A stretch of 64,000 bases of DNA from Pseudomonas bubulae (GCF_900618535.1 NZ_UYJA01000004.1:62001-126000); one strand, 5' to 3'; numbered from the stretch's first letter, positions 38,200-47,953 are shown. The notes: a model not told the origin generated them from the letters alone. Numbers and translations are program-made.

Positions 38200-39312
38200 A
38201 TGAAAAGCAAAACCATCCGCCGCTGGTCCTTTATCCACACCTGGACCAGCCTGATTTGCACTGCGTTCTTGCTGATGCTGGCACTGACCGGCCTGCCGTT
38301 GATTTTTCATCATGAAATCGACCATCTGCTAGGCGATGCGCCGCAGGTCAAAACCCTGCCTGCCGATACCCCAACCCTCGACCTGCAACAACTGGTGCGC
38401 GCCGCCGAAGCTCATCGCCCGGGCGAGGTCATGCAGTATTTCGGCTGGGACGAAGACGAACCCAATGCCGTCCTGACCATCATGGCACCCACCGCCGGCA
38501 CCGAGCCCAACTCCTCCCACACCTTTATGCTCGATGCGCGCACGGGCGAAGCCATAGAGGTGCCGTCAGCCAATGGCGGACTCATGATGGTCATGCTGCG
38601 CCTGCATGTGGACATGTTCGCCGGGCTGCCCGGCAAGCTGTTACTGGCCTTTATGGGCCTGCTGTTTGTATTGGCCATCATCTCCGGCACAGTGCTGTAC
38701 CTGCCTTTTATGCGCCGCCATGAATTCGCTACCGTGCGCACCGACAAATCCAAACGCCTGCGCTGGCTCGACCTGCACAACCTGATTGGCGCCGTGACCC
38801 TGACCTGGGCCCTGGTGGTAGGGGTGACCGGCGTTATCAGCGCCTGTGCTGACCTGATCATTGCCGCATGGCGCAATGACAGCCTCAGCGCCATGATCGA
38901 ACCCTACCGCGATGCTCCGCCACTGACCCGTCTTGCCCCGGCCAGCCAGTTGCTGGAGATCGCAGCCAAAGCCGCGCCCGGCATGCGCCCGGACTTTATC
39001 GCCTTCCCCGGTACACGGTTCTCCAGCGAGCACCATTACGCGGTCTTTATGAAAGGCAGCACGCACCTGACTTCTCACCTGCTGACCCCGGTATTGATCG
39101 ATGCCAGTACCCTGGAGGTCACCGCAGTGGCCGGGCGCCCGTGGTACATGGACGCTATGGGCATGTCACAACCGCTGCACTTCGGCGATTACGGCGGCAT
39201 GCCAATGAAAATTCTCTGGGCGGCTCTCGACGTGCTGACCATTGTGGTGCTCGGCAGCGGACTCTACCTGTGGTGGGTGCGCCGCCGAGCGGCCAGGGAG
39301 AGCGCACGATGA
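38200..39312 (+). CDS. PepSY-domain inner-membrane protein (siderophore reductase type)
   Basis: A 370-residue protein with four predicted membrane helices (about residues 12-35, 140-165, 190-215 and 335-360) and periplasmic PepSY loops. The first helix contains SFIHTWTSLICTAFLLMLALTGLPLIFHHEIDH with conserved histidines typical of heme-binding PepSY-TM proteins. Such proteins (FoxB, FpvG) reduce or release iron from siderophores at the inner membrane. The ATG at 38200 follows AGGA. The longer frame upstream translates a REP element. Overlaps the next small gene by four bases. Confidence 0.85.
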   Translation: MKSKTIRRWSFIHTWTSLICTAFLLMLALTGLPLIFHHEIDHLLGDAPQVKTLPADTPTLDLQQLVRAAEAHRPGEVMQYFGWDEDEPNAVLTIMAPTAGTEPNSSHTFMLDARTGEAIEVPSANGGLMMVMLRLHVDMFAGLPGKLLLAFMGLLFVLAIISGTVLYLPFMRRHEFATVRTDKSKRLRWLDLHNLIGAVTLTWALVVGVTGVISACADLIIAAWRNDSLSAMIEPYRDAPPLTRLAPASQLLEIAAKAAPGMRPDFIAFPGTRFSSEHHYAVFMKGSTHLTSHLLTPVLIDASTLEVTAVAGRPWYMDAMGMSQPLHFGDYGGMPMKILWAALDVLTIVVLGSGLYLWWVRRRAARESAR

Positions 39313-39482
39313 GGCCCCGTCAGTCGAACTTCTGGAAAGTGTTTTCCATCCCGCTGGCGATTGGCCTGGTCAGCGTGATGGGCTTGTTCAGTGCGCTATT
39401 GGGTGACGAGGCGTGGGATGTATTGAGCTGGATTGGCTTGGGTATTCCTGTGTGGATCAGTGTGCGCGGGTTGCTCAAGTGA
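39309..39482 (+). CDS. Small membrane protein (57 aa) coupled to the PepSY gene
   Basis: A 57-residue protein with two hydrophobic segments (about residues 10-30 and 38-53: VFSIPLAIGLVSVMGLFSAL, WIGLGIPVWI). No family recognised with certainty. It starts within the stop codon of the PepSY gene (ATGA), so it is made together with it. A role as accessory subunit of the reductase, like the small membrane partners in pyoverdine reduction, is a guess. Confidence 0.75.
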   Translation: MRPRQSNFWKVFSIPLAIGLVSVMGLFSALLGDEAWDVLSWIGLGIPVWISVRGLLK

Positions 39483-39515
39483 CCCTCACCCTAGCCCTCT
39501 CCCGGAGGGAGAGGG
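39482..39515. repeat. Short palindrome (CCCTCACCC...GGGAGAGGG type)
   Basis: ACCCTCACCCTAGC followed by CCTCTCCC-GG-AGGGAGAGGG forms a strong hairpin. Second copy of the repeat seen at 22985-23023. Confidence 0.75.
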
Positions 39516-39534
39516 CTGCAACTGACCTCCACAA

Positions 39535-39560
39535 AAAAGCCCGCATCGCTGCGGGCTTTT
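39535..39560. terminator. Bidirectional terminator between small membrane gene and fba
   Basis: AAAAGCCCGCA-TCGC-TGCGGGCTTTT has an 11-bp stem and T-runs on both strands, between convergent genes. Confidence 0.93.
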
Positions 39561-39575
39561 TAGTACGCGCCGGTC

Positions 39576-40640
39576 TTAGTTGACCTTGGCGTTCAGCTCA
39601 CCTTTGAGGTAACGCTGGTACATGGCTTCGAGGGAGATCGGCTTGATCTTCGAAGCATTACCGGCAGTACCGAAGGCTTCGTAACGGGCAATACACACGT
39701 CACGCATGGCCGTTACAGTGGCGCCGAAGAACTTGCGCGGGTCAAACTCGCTCGGGTTGGTTGCCATCAGGCGACGCATCGCGCCAGTCGATGCCAGACG
39801 CAGGTCGGTGTCGATGTTGACCTTGCGCACGCCGTGCTTGATGCCTTCAACGATTTCTTCTACCGGCACACCGTAGGTTTCTTTGATGTCGCCGCCGAAC
39901 TCGTTGATGATCGCCAGCCACTCTTGTGGAACAGAGGACGAACCGTGCATCACCAGGTGAGTGTTCGGAATGCGCTTGTGGATCTCTTTGATACGGTCGA
40001 TTGCCAGTACGTCGCCAGTCGGTGGCTTGGTGAACTTGTAAGCGCCGTGGGAAGTACCGATGGCAATTGCCAGGGCATCTACCTGGGTGCGCTTGACGAA
40101 GTCAGCCGCTTCTTCCGGGTCGGTCAGCATCTGGCTGTGATCCAGAACGCCTTCTGCACCGATGCCGTCTTCTTCGCCAGCCATACCGGTTTCCAGCGAA
40201 CCCAGGCAGCCCAGCTCGCCTTCAACCGATACGCCGCAAGCGTGCGCCAGGGCAACGGTTTGCTGAGTCACGCGAACGTTGTAGTCGTAGTCGGTCGGGG
40301 TCTTGCCGTCTTCACCCAGCGAGCCGTCCATCATCACCGAGCTGAAGCCCAGCTGGATCGAGCGCTGGCACACGTCAGGGCTGGTGCCGTGGTCCTGGTG
40401 CATGCACACCGGGATATGCGGAAATTCTTCGATTGCAGCCAGGATCAGGTGACGCAGGAAAGGAGCACCCGCGTACTTGCGCGCACCGGCCGAGGCCTGA
40501 ACGATCACCGGGGAGTCGGTCTTGTCAGCGGCTTCCATAATGGCGCGCATCTGCTCAAGGTTGTTTACGTTGAAGGCTGGAACGCCGTAGCCGAATTCGG
40601 CGGCGTGGTCCAACATCTGGCGCATGCTGATAAGTGCCAT
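39576..40640 (-). CDS. fba: Fructose-bisphosphate aldolase, class II
   Basis: A 354-residue zinc-dependent aldolase (Calvin-cycle type subgroup) interconverting fructose 1,6-bisphosphate with dihydroxyacetone phosphate and glyceraldehyde 3-phosphate. Metal and phosphate segments are visible: CMHQDHGTS (about residues 79-87), [10 protein letters not shown] and MHGSSSVPQ, then [10 protein letters not shown]. It is the downstream end of the tkt-epd-pgk-lipoprotein-fba group, all on the minus strand, but has its own 170-bp upstream region. Confidence 0.96.
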   Translation of the reverse strand: MALISMRQMLDHAAEFGYGVPAFNVNNLEQMRAIMEAADKTDSPVIVQASAGARKYAGAPFLRHLILAAIEEFPHIPVCMHQDHGTSPDVCQRSIQLGFSSVMMDGSLGEDGKTPTDYDYNVRVTQQTVALAHACGVSVEGELGCLGSLETGMAGEEDGIGAEGVLDHSQMLTDPEEAADFVKRTQVDALAIAIGTSHGAYKFTKPPTGDVLAIDRIKEIHKRIPNTHLVMHGSSSVPQEWLAIINEFGGDIKETYGVPVEEIVEGIKHGVRKVNIDTDLRLASTGAMRRLMATNPSEFDPRKFFGATVTAMRDVCIARYEAFGTAGNASKIKPISLEAMYQRYLKGELNAKVN

Positions 40641-40754
40641 TGTGTGTGTCTCTCCCGGACAAGGGTCGTTAATCGTGCAAGCCTGCCGTAGCGGCGGCTG
40701 CTATTCAAGTTATTGCAGATCGGGGGTTTGCCCCGATATGGCCAATGCGATTTA

Positions 40755-40770
40755 GCTGAAACGTTACAGC
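40755..40770. promoter_or_regulatory. LacI/Cra-like palindrome upstream of fba
   Basis: GCTGAAACGTTACAGC is a 16-bp palindrome with one mismatch and a central CG, the form of LacI-family (FruR/Cra-like) operators. It overlaps a second inverted repeat, TAGCTGAA (40753-40760) with TTCAGCTA (40771-40778). It lies about 115-130 bp upstream of the fba start. Confidence 0.5.
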
Positions 40771-40783
40771 TTCAGCTATAGCT

Positions 40784-40808
40784 ATGCGGCCCATTGGGTG
40801 GGCCGCAT
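40784..40808. terminator. Hairpin after the small lipoprotein gene
   Basis: ATGCGGCCCA-TTGGG-TGGGCCGCAT is a perfect 10-bp stem just behind the lipoprotein stop. It lacks a good T-run on the minus strand, so partial termination or mRNA-end protection is likelier than full termination. Confidence 0.5.
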
Positions 40809-40814
40809 TTCAAA

Positions 40815-41039
40815 TCATGGGCACCCGCGCTCTTGTGAAGGCTTGGGCGACTCGTATTTTTCCAGCGCCTCGGGCCCTGAGCGTTTATTGACCAGCGGCA
40901 CGCTTTGCGCCTGCCAGTCAGCCTGGTAACAACCACTCTCTTCAGGGGTTGCAGCCTCGGGCACCGACTCGCTCGAGCCGGCGCAACCGGCCAAAAAGCC
41001 CGCGATCATCAACAGCGGTAACAACTTGACCATGTCCAT
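40815..41039 (-). CDS. Small lipoprotein (74 aa), unknown function
   Basis: A 74-residue protein with a lipoprotein signal: MDMVKLLPLLMIAGFLAGC, lipobox LAGC with Cys19 as the acylated residue. The rest (about 55 residues) is polar and contains two further cysteines (SGCYQADW; ERGCP at the end) that could form a disulfide. No family recognised. It sits between pgk and fba, 26 bp after pgk, so it is probably cotranscribed with glycolytic genes. The start at 41039 has AAGGA upstream; an in-frame ATG two codons later is an alternative. Confidence 0.75.
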   Translation of the reverse strand: MDMVKLLPLLMIAGFLAGCAGSSESVPEAATPEESGCYQADWQAQSVPLVNKRSGPEALEKYESPKPSQERGCP

Positions 41040-41065
41040 GCTTCCTTTCAGGGCCTGAAACACCT

Positions 41066-42229
41066 TCAGGCTTTGGCGCGGCTTTCCAGGATTTCAACGG
41101 CAGGCAGTACCTTGCCTTCGACGAACTCCAGGAATGCACCACCGCCGGTGGAGATGTAGGAGATTTGATCAGCAATGCCGTATTTGTCGATCGCCGCCAG
41201 AGTGTCGCCGCCACCCGCAATCGAGAACGCTGCGCTGTCGGCAATGGCCCGGGCCAGAACCTTGGTGCCGTTGCCGAACTGGTCGAACTCGAACACGCCA
41301 ACCGGACCGTTCCACAGGATAGTCTTCGAAGACTTGAGCAGCTCGGCGAAATGCGCAGCAGTTTGCGGGCCGATATCCAGAATCATGTCGTCAGCAGCCA
41401 CGTCGGCAATCAGCTTGACGGTGGCAGCGGCACTTTCAGCGAACTCCTTGGCCACGACTACGTCGGTAGGCAGGGGCACGTTGACCTTGGCAGCGATGGC
41501 GCGAGCGGTTTCCAGCAGGTCGGGCTCGTACAGCGACTTGCCCACCGGGTGACCGGCAGCGGCCAGGAAAGTGTTGGCGATACCGCCACCCACGATCAGC
41601 AGATCGCAGATCTGGCTCAGGCTGTTGAGCACTTCAAGCTTGGTCGACACCTTGGAGCCAGCAACAATGGCCGCCATTGGCTTGGCCGGGGCGCCCAGGG
41701 CCTTGCCCAGTGCTTCCAGTTCAGCAGCCAGCAGAGGGCCTGCCGCAGCAACCTTGGCAAACTTGGCCACGCCGTGGGTCGAACCTTCGGCGCGGTGAGC
41801 GGTGCCGAAAGCGTCCATCACAAACACGTCGCACAGGGCGGCGTATTGCTTGGCCAGTTCGTCGGCGTTTTTCTTTTCGCCCTTGTTGAAACGCACGTTC
41901 TCGAACAGCACGATGTCGCCGGCTTTGACGTCGACACCATTGAGGTAATCGCTGACCAGCGGCACTTCACGGCCCAGGGCCTTGCTCAGGTACTCGGCTA
42001 CAGGCTTGAGGCTGTTTTCAGCCGAGAACTCGCCTTCAGTCGGACGTCCCAGGTGCGAGCAGACCATAACCGCCGCGCCTTTTTCCAACGCCAGCTTGAT
42101 GGTCGGCAGCGAAGCGAGGATACGCGCATCGCTGGTGACTACACCGTCCTTGACTGGGACGTTGAGGTCTTCGCGGATCAGTACGCGTTTACCTTGCAGA
42201 TCGAGGTCGGTCATCTTCAACACGGTCAT
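41066..42229 (-). CDS. pgk: Phosphoglycerate kinase
   Basis: A 387-residue kinase interconverting 1,3-bisphosphoglycerate and 3-phosphoglycerate. The N-terminal signature [20 protein letters not shown], the hinge and the C-terminal nucleotide segment [16 protein letters not shown] are all present. The start [11 protein letters not shown] at 42229 gives the standard length. A longer frame upstream reads into the epd-pgk gap. Confidence 0.96.
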   Translation of the reverse strand: MTVLKMTDLDLQGKRVLIREDLNVPVKDGVVTSDARILASLPTIKLALEKGAAVMVCSHLGRPTEGEFSAENSLKPVAEYLSKALGREVPLVSDYLNGVDVKAGDIVLFENVRFNKGEKKNADELAKQYAALCDVFVMDAFGTAHRAEGSTHGVAKFAKVAAAGPLLAAELEALGKALGAPAKPMAAIVAGSKVSTKLEVLNSLSQICDLLIVGGGIANTFLAAAGHPVGKSLYEPDLLETARAIAAKVNVPLPTDVVVAKEFAESAAATVKLIADVAADDMILDIGPQTAAHFAELLKSSKTILWNGPVGVFEFDQFGNGTKVLARAIADSAAFSIAGGGDTLAAIDKYGIADQISYISTGGGAFLEFVEGKVLPAVEILESRAKA

Positions 42230-42255
42230 GGGTCGCAATTCCTGAGTTTCTAATG

Positions 42256-43311
42256 TTAGAGAACGGATTTTGGGTGGGTAACGTGCAAGTAGTGCTCTGC
42301 CACATCGATCATTCGATTGGCAAAACCCCATTCGTTGTCGAACCAGGCCAGCAGGTTCACCAGCCGGGGGCCGGAAACACGGGTTTGGCTGGCATCGACA
42401 ATGGCCGAATGAGGGTCATGATTGAAATCACAGCTGGCGTGCGGCAGCTCGGTGTAGGCCAGCAAGCCTTTGAGCGGGCCGCTGGTGGCAGCCTCGCGCA
42501 GCAGGCGGTTCACTTCTGCGGCATCGGTATCCCGGGCCGTGGTCAGGGTGATGTCCAGGCACGACACGTTCAAGGTCGGCACCCGTACTGCTTTGGCCTG
42601 AATTCGGCCGGCAAGTTCCGGCAACAGGCGCTCAATGCCTTTGGCCAGGCCGGTCGATACCGGAATCACCGACTGAAAGGCCGAGCGAGTACGTCGCAGG
42701 TCTTCATGATGGTAGGCATCGATGACCGGCTGATCGTTCATCGCCGAGTGAATCGTGGTGATCGACACGTACTCCAGGCCCAGCGCCTGATCCAGCAGAC
42801 GCAACAGCGGTACGCCGCAATTGGTGGTGCAGGAAGCGTTGGACACCAGGCGCTCTTCGCCCGTCAGGCTGTGCTGGTTGACGCCGTAGACAATGGTGGC
42901 GTCGACATCGGCGTCGCTGGCCATCGGTTGCGAAAAAAGTACGCCGGGAGCCCCGGCATCCAGAAAGCGCTGGCCGTCGGCACGGGTGTTGTAGACACCG
43001 GAGCATTCCAGCACCAGGTCAATGCCCAGCGCGGCCCAGTCGATCCCTTCGGGGGTGGCACTGCGGAACACTTTCACGCAGTCGCCATTGATATGCAGGC
43101 AGTCGCCTTCGATCCGTATCTCGCCGGGAAACCGGCCATGGGTGGAGTCGAAGCGCGTCAAATATTCGAGACTGGCCATATCGGCCAAATCATTGAGTGC
43201 AACAATTTCAAACCCGGCAGAAGCCCCTCGCTCGAACAACGCACGCAAGACACAACGACCAATCCGGCCGTAGCCGTTGAGTGCAACTTTGTAGGGACGC
43301 GGTTGAGGCAT
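42256..43311 (-). CDS. epd: Erythrose-4-phosphate dehydrogenase
   Basis: A 351-residue GAPDH-fold dehydrogenase. The NAD-binding N-terminus is [17 protein letters not shown]. The catalytic cysteine lies in [13 protein letters not shown]. It oxidises erythrose 4-phosphate to 4-phosphoerythronate for pyridoxal phosphate synthesis. The position between tkt and pgk and the GVPLL variation after the cysteine favour Epd over glycolytic GAPDH. The ATG at 43311 is chosen; an upstream TTG would add six residues. Confidence 0.9.
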   Translation of the reverse strand: MPQPRPYKVALNGYGRIGRCVLRALFERGASAGFEIVALNDLADMASLEYLTRFDSTHGRFPGEIRIEGDCLHINGDCVKVFRSATPEGIDWAALGIDLVLECSGVYNTRADGQRFLDAGAPGVLFSQPMASDADVDATIVYGVNQHSLTGEERLVSNASCTTNCGVPLLRLLDQALGLEYVSITTIHSAMNDQPVIDAYHHEDLRRTRSAFQSVIPVSTGLAKGIERLLPELAGRIQAKAVRVPTLNVSCLDITLTTARDTDAAEVNRLLREAATSGPLKGLLAYTELPHASCDFNHDPHSAIVDASQTRVSGPRLVNLLAWFDNEWGFANRMIDVAEHYLHVTHPKSVL

Positions 43312-43351
43312 GGGGTTCTCGATTACCAAGGTGAATCCTTCACCACTACTA

Positions 43352-43417
43352 TTTCGCGAGCAGGCTCGCTGCCACAGGGATCTACATAGCCCATGTGGGA
43401 GCGAGCCTGCTCGCGAA
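43352..43417. repeat. REP pair in reversed (tail-to-tail) order
   Basis: TCGCGAGCAGGCTCGC comes first (43354-43375) and GTGGGAGCGAGCCTGC second (43394-43415). The arms are in the opposite order to all other pairs in this window, with an 18-bp centre. It lies between epd and tkt. Confidence 0.85.
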
Positions 43418-43437
43418 TAAGGCAGCCACTTTGTTAC

Positions 43438-45435
43438 TTAGTCTTCCAGCAGCTCGTCAGCCTGACCCAGGATGTTTTCCAGGGTGAAGCCGAACTCCTC
43501 GAACAAGGCAGGCGCAGGCGCCGACTCGCCGTAGGTGGTCATGCCGATCACGCGGCCTTCCAGGCCCACGTACTTGTACCAGTAGTCAGCGTGGGAGGCT
43601 TCGATGGCGATACGGGCGCTCACCTGCAGCGGCAGAACCGACTGCTTGTAGCCCGCATCTTGAGCTTCGTACACGCTGGTGCATGGCATCGACACCACAC
43701 GAACCTTGCGGCCCTGTTCGGTCAGTTTTTCCCAGGCCTGAACAGCCAGGCCCACTTCGGAACCGGCCGAGATCAGGATCAGCTCAGGCTCGCCTGCGCA
43801 GTCCTTGAGCACGTAGCCACCACGGTTGATATCGGCAATCTGGCCGGCATCACGGTTCTGGTGGTTGAGGTTCTGACGCGAGAAGATCAACGCGGACGGG
43901 CCGTCGTTGCGCTCCAGGGCGTATTTCCAGGCAGCTGCGGATTCCACCGCATCGGCCGGGCGCCAGGTGTCCAGGTTCGGCGTAGTACGCAGGCTGGTCA
44001 GCTGTTCGATCGGCTGGTGAGTCGGGCCGTCTTCGCCCAGACCGATGGAGTCGTGGGTGAACACATAGATCACGCGCTGTTTCATCAGGGCCGACATGCG
44101 GATGGCGTTGCGGGCGTATTCCATGAACATCAGGAAGGTTGCACCGTAAGGCACCAGGCCGCCGTGCAGGGCAACGCCGTTCATGATGGCGCTCATGCCG
44201 AACTCACGTACACCGTAGTACACGTAGTTGCCGCTGGCGTCTTCAGCCGAAACACCTTTGCAACCTTTCCACAGGGTCAGGTTGGAGCCGGCCAGGTCAG
44301 CGGAGCCGCCCAGCAGTTCAGGCAGCAACGGGCCGAAGGCATTCAGCGCGTTCTGGCTGGCTTTACGGCTGGCGATGGTTTCGCCTTTGGCCGCGACTTC
44401 AGCGATGTAGGCGTTGGCCTTGGCATCGAAGTCAGCTGGCAGCTTGCCGCTCAGGCGACGGGACAGCTCGGCGGCCAGCTCAGGGAACTCGGCAGCGTAG
44501 GCAGCGAAGCGCTTGTCCCACTCGGACTCAACCGCAGCACCGACTTCCTTGGCATCCCATTCGGCGTAGATATCAGCCGGGATTTCAAATGGACCGTGGT
44601 TCCAGTTCAGGGCCTTGCGGGTCAGGGCGATTTCATCGTTGCCCAGTGGAGCACCGTGGCAGTCTTCCTTGCCCTGCTTGTTCGGCGAACCGAAACCGAT
44701 GGTGGTCTTGCAGCAGATCAGCGTTGGCTGGTCGCTTTTGCGTGCGGTTTCGATCGCGGTCTTGATTTCTTCCGGGTCGTGACCGTCAACGTTACGGATC
44801 ACTTGCCAGTTGTAGGCTTCGAAACGCTTTGGCGTGTCGTCGGTAAACCAGCCTTCAACTTCGCCATCGATGGAGATGCCGTTGTCATCGTAGAAAGCGA
44901 TCAGTTTGCTCAGGCCCAGGGTGCCGGCCAGCGAGCCAACTTCGTGGGAAATGCCTTCCATTATGCAGCCATCACCCAGGAACACGTAGGTGTGGTGATC
45001 GACAACGTTATGGCCAGGACGGTTGAACTGCGCGCCCATGACTTTTTCGGCCAGGGCAAAGCCCACAGCGTTGGCCAGGCCCTGACCCAACGGGCCAGTG
45101 GTGGTTTCAACGCCCGGCGTGTAGCCCAGCTCCGGGTGGCCCGGGGTGCGGCTGTGCAGCTGGCGGAAGTTTTTCAGGTCGTCGATCGACAGGTCATAGC
45201 CGGTCAGGTGCAACAACGAGTAGATCAGCATCGAACCGTGGCCGTTGGACAGCACGAAGCGGTCACGGTCAGCGAACGAAGGATTGCTCGGGTTGTGCTT
45301 CAGATAATCGCGCCACAGTACTTCGGCGATATCCGCCATACCCATAGGGGCACCTGGATGACCGCTGTTGGCTTTTTGCACGGCATCCATGCTGAGTGCA
45401 CGAATGGCGTTGGCACGCTCACGACGGCTGGGCAT
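43438..45435 (-). CDS. tkt: Transketolase
   Basis: A 665-residue thiamine-diphosphate enzyme of the pentose phosphate pathway. Landmarks are [18 protein letters not shown] near residue 25, [13 protein letters not shown] for the cofactor-binding motif (about residue 153), [19 protein letters not shown] (about 460) and the C-terminal domain ending QADELLED. First gene of the tkt-epd-pgk cluster. A REP pair separates it from epd. Confidence 0.96.
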   Translation of the reverse strand: MPSRRERANAIRALSMDAVQKANSGHPGAPMGMADIAEVLWRDYLKHNPSNPSFADRDRFVLSNGHGSMLIYSLLHLTGYDLSIDDLKNFRQLHSRTPGHPELGYTPGVETTTGPLGQGLANAVGFALAEKVMGAQFNRPGHNVVDHHTYVFLGDGCIMEGISHEVGSLAGTLGLSKLIAFYDDNGISIDGEVEGWFTDDTPKRFEAYNWQVIRNVDGHDPEEIKTAIETARKSDQPTLICCKTTIGFGSPNKQGKEDCHGAPLGNDEIALTRKALNWNHGPFEIPADIYAEWDAKEVGAAVESEWDKRFAAYAAEFPELAAELSRRLSGKLPADFDAKANAYIAEVAAKGETIASRKASQNALNAFGPLLPELLGGSADLAGSNLTLWKGCKGVSAEDASGNYVYYGVREFGMSAIMNGVALHGGLVPYGATFLMFMEYARNAIRMSALMKQRVIYVFTHDSIGLGEDGPTHQPIEQLTSLRTTPNLDTWRPADAVESAAAWKYALERNDGPSALIFSRQNLNHQNRDAGQIADINRGGYVLKDCAGEPELILISAGSEVGLAVQAWEKLTEQGRKVRVVSMPCTSVYEAQDAGYKQSVLPLQVSARIAIEASHADYWYKYVGLEGRVIGMTTYGESAPAPALFEEFGFTLENILGQADELLED

Positions 45436-45528
45436 CGCTGTTCTCCTGGGTATTGGAAGTTAAATCGAAACGGAAAAAAGGCGAGCATTTTCCCTCACCC
45501 ACCCCCTCGGGGCAATGACAGATAGTCA

Positions 45529-45544
45529 GCTGAAACGTTTTTCC
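45529..45544. promoter_or_regulatory. Cra-like half palindrome upstream of tkt
   Basis: GCTGAAACGTTTTTCC shares its first eleven bases (GCTGAAACGTT) with the palindrome upstream of fba; the right half is degenerate. It lies 94-109 bp upstream of the tkt start. Confidence 0.4.
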
Positions 45545-45631
45545 TTTGTTCAGGCAGGCAATCTGTTAAGGATCGGACATTTCATTTCGTTAATAAGCAC
45601 ATTCCACCCGACAAACGTGCCATTTATCGAC

Positions 45632-45655
45632 CAATATCAAAAAGTTTTGATATTG
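45632..45655. promoter_or_regulatory. Perfect palindrome upstream of the sahR-metK operon
   Basis: Arms CAATATCAAAA and TTTTGATATTG are perfectly complementary around AG (11-bp arms, 24 bp in all), 41 bp before the regulator start. It has the form of an ArsR-family operator. It should control sahR and metK, and possibly the divergent tkt. Confidence 0.8.
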
Positions 45656-45695
45656 AACTTGCGGGGGCTTGAGCGGGTAACTAGACTGCGGCCCC

Positions 45696-46691
45696 ATGAA
45701 CTTACGCGTGCCTTCAATCCGCCATGACGATTGCGACGAGCTCTCCGCCCTGTGCAAGGCTGGAGGCGATCCGCTGCGACTCAATGTGCTGCGCGCGTTG
45801 GCCAATGATTCGTTTGGTGTGCTGGAACTGACACAGATCTTCGCCACCGGGCAGTCCGGCATGAGCCACCACCTCAAGGTGCTGTCCCAGGCACGGCTGG
45901 TTGCAACCCGGCGCGAAGGCAACGCGATTTTTTATCGCCGCGCCCTGCCCCATACCGAACAACTGGGCGGCAAATTGCATGCAGCACTGCTGGAAGAGGT
46001 CGATAACCTGGCCTTGCCCGCCGATGTACAGGCGCGCATCAGCGCCGTACACGGCCAACGTGCAGCCGCCAGTCAGGACTTTTTCTCACGCATAGCCGAG
46101 AAATTTCGCGCTCAACAGGATTTGATCGCCGGCTTGCCGCAATACCGTGACAGTGTTTTAACCCTGCTCGACAAACTGAGCTTCGGCCCGGGGGCCACAG
46201 CCCTGGAAGTCGGCCCCGGCGATGGCAGCTTCTTGCCCGACCTGGCCCGTCGTTTCCATCAGGTCACGGCGCTGGACAACAGCCCGGTGATGCTGGAGCT
46301 GGCCCGCCAGTTGTGTGAACGCGAGTCACTGAACAACGTCAGCCTGATCCTGGCCGACGCGCTGCATGAAGCACCGATCCAGGTCGATTGCGTGGTCGTG
46401 AACATGGTCTTGCACCATTTCGCTGCACCGGCCGAAGCACTCAGGCAACTGGCGACCTTGCTGCAACCGGGCGGTAGCCTGCTGGTAACAGAGTTGTGCA
46501 GCCATAATCAGGCGTGGGCCCGCGAGGCCTGCGGTGATTTATGGCTGGGTTTTGAACAAGATGATCTGGCCCGTTGGGCCACCGCTGCGGGACTCGTTCC
46601 CGGGGAAAGCCTCTATGTAGGCTTACGTAATGGTTTCCAGCTTCAGGTCCGCCACTTTCAGCGGCCAGCTGGCGACACTCACCATCGGTAA
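45696..46691 (+). CDS. sahR: ArsR-family regulator fused to a methyltransferase domain (SahR type)
   Basis: A 331-residue two-domain protein. Residues about 10-95 form an ArsR winged helix (GDPLRLNVLRALANDSFGVLELTQIFATGQSGMSHHLKVLSQARLV). Residues about 150-260 form a class I SAM-methyltransferase fold (ALEVGPGDGSFLPDLA, VTALDNSPVMLELAR). Regulators of this type next to metK respond to S-adenosylhomocysteine and control methionine-cycle genes (SahR). The methyltransferase domain may sense rather than catalyse. The gene is 19 bp before metK and lies behind a perfect palindrome. Confidence 0.75.
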   Translation: MNLRVPSIRHDDCDELSALCKAGGDPLRLNVLRALANDSFGVLELTQIFATGQSGMSHHLKVLSQARLVATRREGNAIFYRRALPHTEQLGGKLHAALLEEVDNLALPADVQARISAVHGQRAAASQDFFSRIAEKFRAQQDLIAGLPQYRDSVLTLLDKLSFGPGATALEVGPGDGSFLPDLARRFHQVTALDNSPVMLELARQLCERESLNNVSLILADALHEAPIQVDCVVVNMVLHHFAAPAEALRQLATLLQPGGSLLVTELCSHNQAWAREACGDLWLGFEQDDLARWATAAGLVPGESLYVGLRNGFQLQVRHFQRPAGDTHHR

Positions 46692-46710
46692 ATATTAGGA
46701 AACCGTCGAG

Positions 46711-47901
46711 ATGAGCGAATACTCCCTTTTCACCTCCGAGTCCGTGTCTGAAGGGCATCCGGACAAAATCGCCGACCAGATTTCTGACGCGGTGCTGGAC
46801 GCCATCATTGCTGAAGACAAGTTCGCCCGTGTGGCGTGCGAGACTCTGGTGAAAACCGGCGTAGCAATCATCGCCGGCGAAGTCACCACTTCGGCCTGGG
46901 TTGACCTGGAGCAGATCGTTCGTGACGTGATCACCGACATCGGTTACACCAGCTCCGACGTCGGCTTCGACGGTGCTACCTGCGGCGTGATGAACATCAT
47001 CGGCAAGCAGTCTCCTGACATCAACCAGGGTGTAGACCGCGCCAAGCCTGAAGATCAGGGCGCCGGCGACCAGGGCCTGATGTTCGGCTACGCCAGCAAC
47101 GAAACCGACGTGCTGATGCCGGCACCGATCACCTTCTCTCACCAGTTGGTACAGCGCCAGGCAGAAGCCCGCAAATCCGGCCTGCTGCCGTGGCTGCGCC
47201 CGGACGCCAAGTCCCAGGTCACTTGCCGTTACGAAGGCGGAAAGGTTGTGGCCATCGACGCCATCGTGCTGTCGACCCAGCACAACCCGGAAGTGTCGAA
47301 CAAAGACCTGCGCGAAGGCGTCATGGAGCTGATCGTCAAGCACGTGCTGCCTGCTGATCTGTTGCACAAAGACACCCAGTTCCACATCAACCCTACTGGC
47401 CAGTTCATCATCGGTGGCCCGGTTGGCGACTGCGGCCTGACCGGTCGCAAGATCATCGTTGACACCTACGGCGGCATGGCCCGTCACGGCGGCGGCGCGT
47501 TCTCGGGTAAAGATCCATCCAAGGTTGACCGTTCGGCGGCCTACGCCGGTCGTTACGTGGCCAAGAACATCGTGGCTGCCGGCCTGGCTGAGCGTTGCGA
47601 GATCCAGGTTTCCTACGCAATCGGCGTCGCTCAACCGACTTCGATTTCGTTGAATACTTTCGGCACTGGCAAAATTTCCGACGACAAGATCATCAAGCTG
47701 GTCCGTGAGGTGTTCGACTTGCGTCCATACGCCATCACCAAGATGCTTGATCTGCTGCACCCGATGTACCAGGAAACTGCAGCATACGGTCACTTCGGCC
47801 GTATCCCGCAGACCAAAACGGTTGGCGACGATACCTTCACCACGTTCACGTGGGAGCGTACCGACCGCGCTGAAGAACTGCGTACTGCCGCTGGTTTGTA
47901 A
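46711..47901 (+). CDS. metK: S-adenosylmethionine synthetase
   Basis: A 396-residue enzyme making SAM from methionine and ATP. Motifs: [21 protein letters not shown] at the N-terminus, [10 protein letters not shown] (about residues 117-126), and the P-loop-like [16 protein letters not shown] (about 260). It follows the SAM-cycle regulator by 19 bp with a TAGGAAA ribosome site, so the upstream palindrome should govern it. Confidence 0.97.
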   Translation: MSEYSLFTSESVSEGHPDKIADQISDAVLDAIIAEDKFARVACETLVKTGVAIIAGEVTTSAWVDLEQIVRDVITDIGYTSSDVGFDGATCGVMNIIGKQSPDINQGVDRAKPEDQGAGDQGLMFGYASNETDVLMPAPITFSHQLVQRQAEARKSGLLPWLRPDAKSQVTCRYEGGKVVAIDAIVLSTQHNPEVSNKDLREGVMELIVKHVLPADLLHKDTQFHINPTGQFIIGGPVGDCGLTGRKIIVDTYGGMARHGGGAFSGKDPSKVDRSAAYAGRYVAKNIVAAGLAERCEIQVSYAIGVAQPTSISLNTFGTGKISDDKIIKLVREVFDLRPYAITKMLDLLHPMYQETAAYGHFGRIPQTKTVGDDTFTTFTWERTDRAEELRTAAGL

Positions 47902-47917
47902 GTAAGCCTGCTGCACC

Positions 47918-47953
47918 AAAAGCCCCGGACAGGCGACTGTTCGGGGCTTTTTG
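47918..47953 (+). terminator. metK terminator
   Basis: AAAAGCCCCGGACAGG and CTGTTCGGGGCTTTT form a stem of about 11-12 bp followed by T's, 17 bp after the metK stop. Confidence 0.92.

Noticed and set aside
43393..45525. A 710-codon frame antisense to transketolase
   Set aside because: Histidine/valine/glutamine-rich composition typical of an opposite-strand reading; transketolase on the other strand is certain.
46692..46710. SAM riboswitch before metK
   Set aside because: Only 19 bp separate metK from the upstream regulator gene, too short for any known SAM riboswitch.
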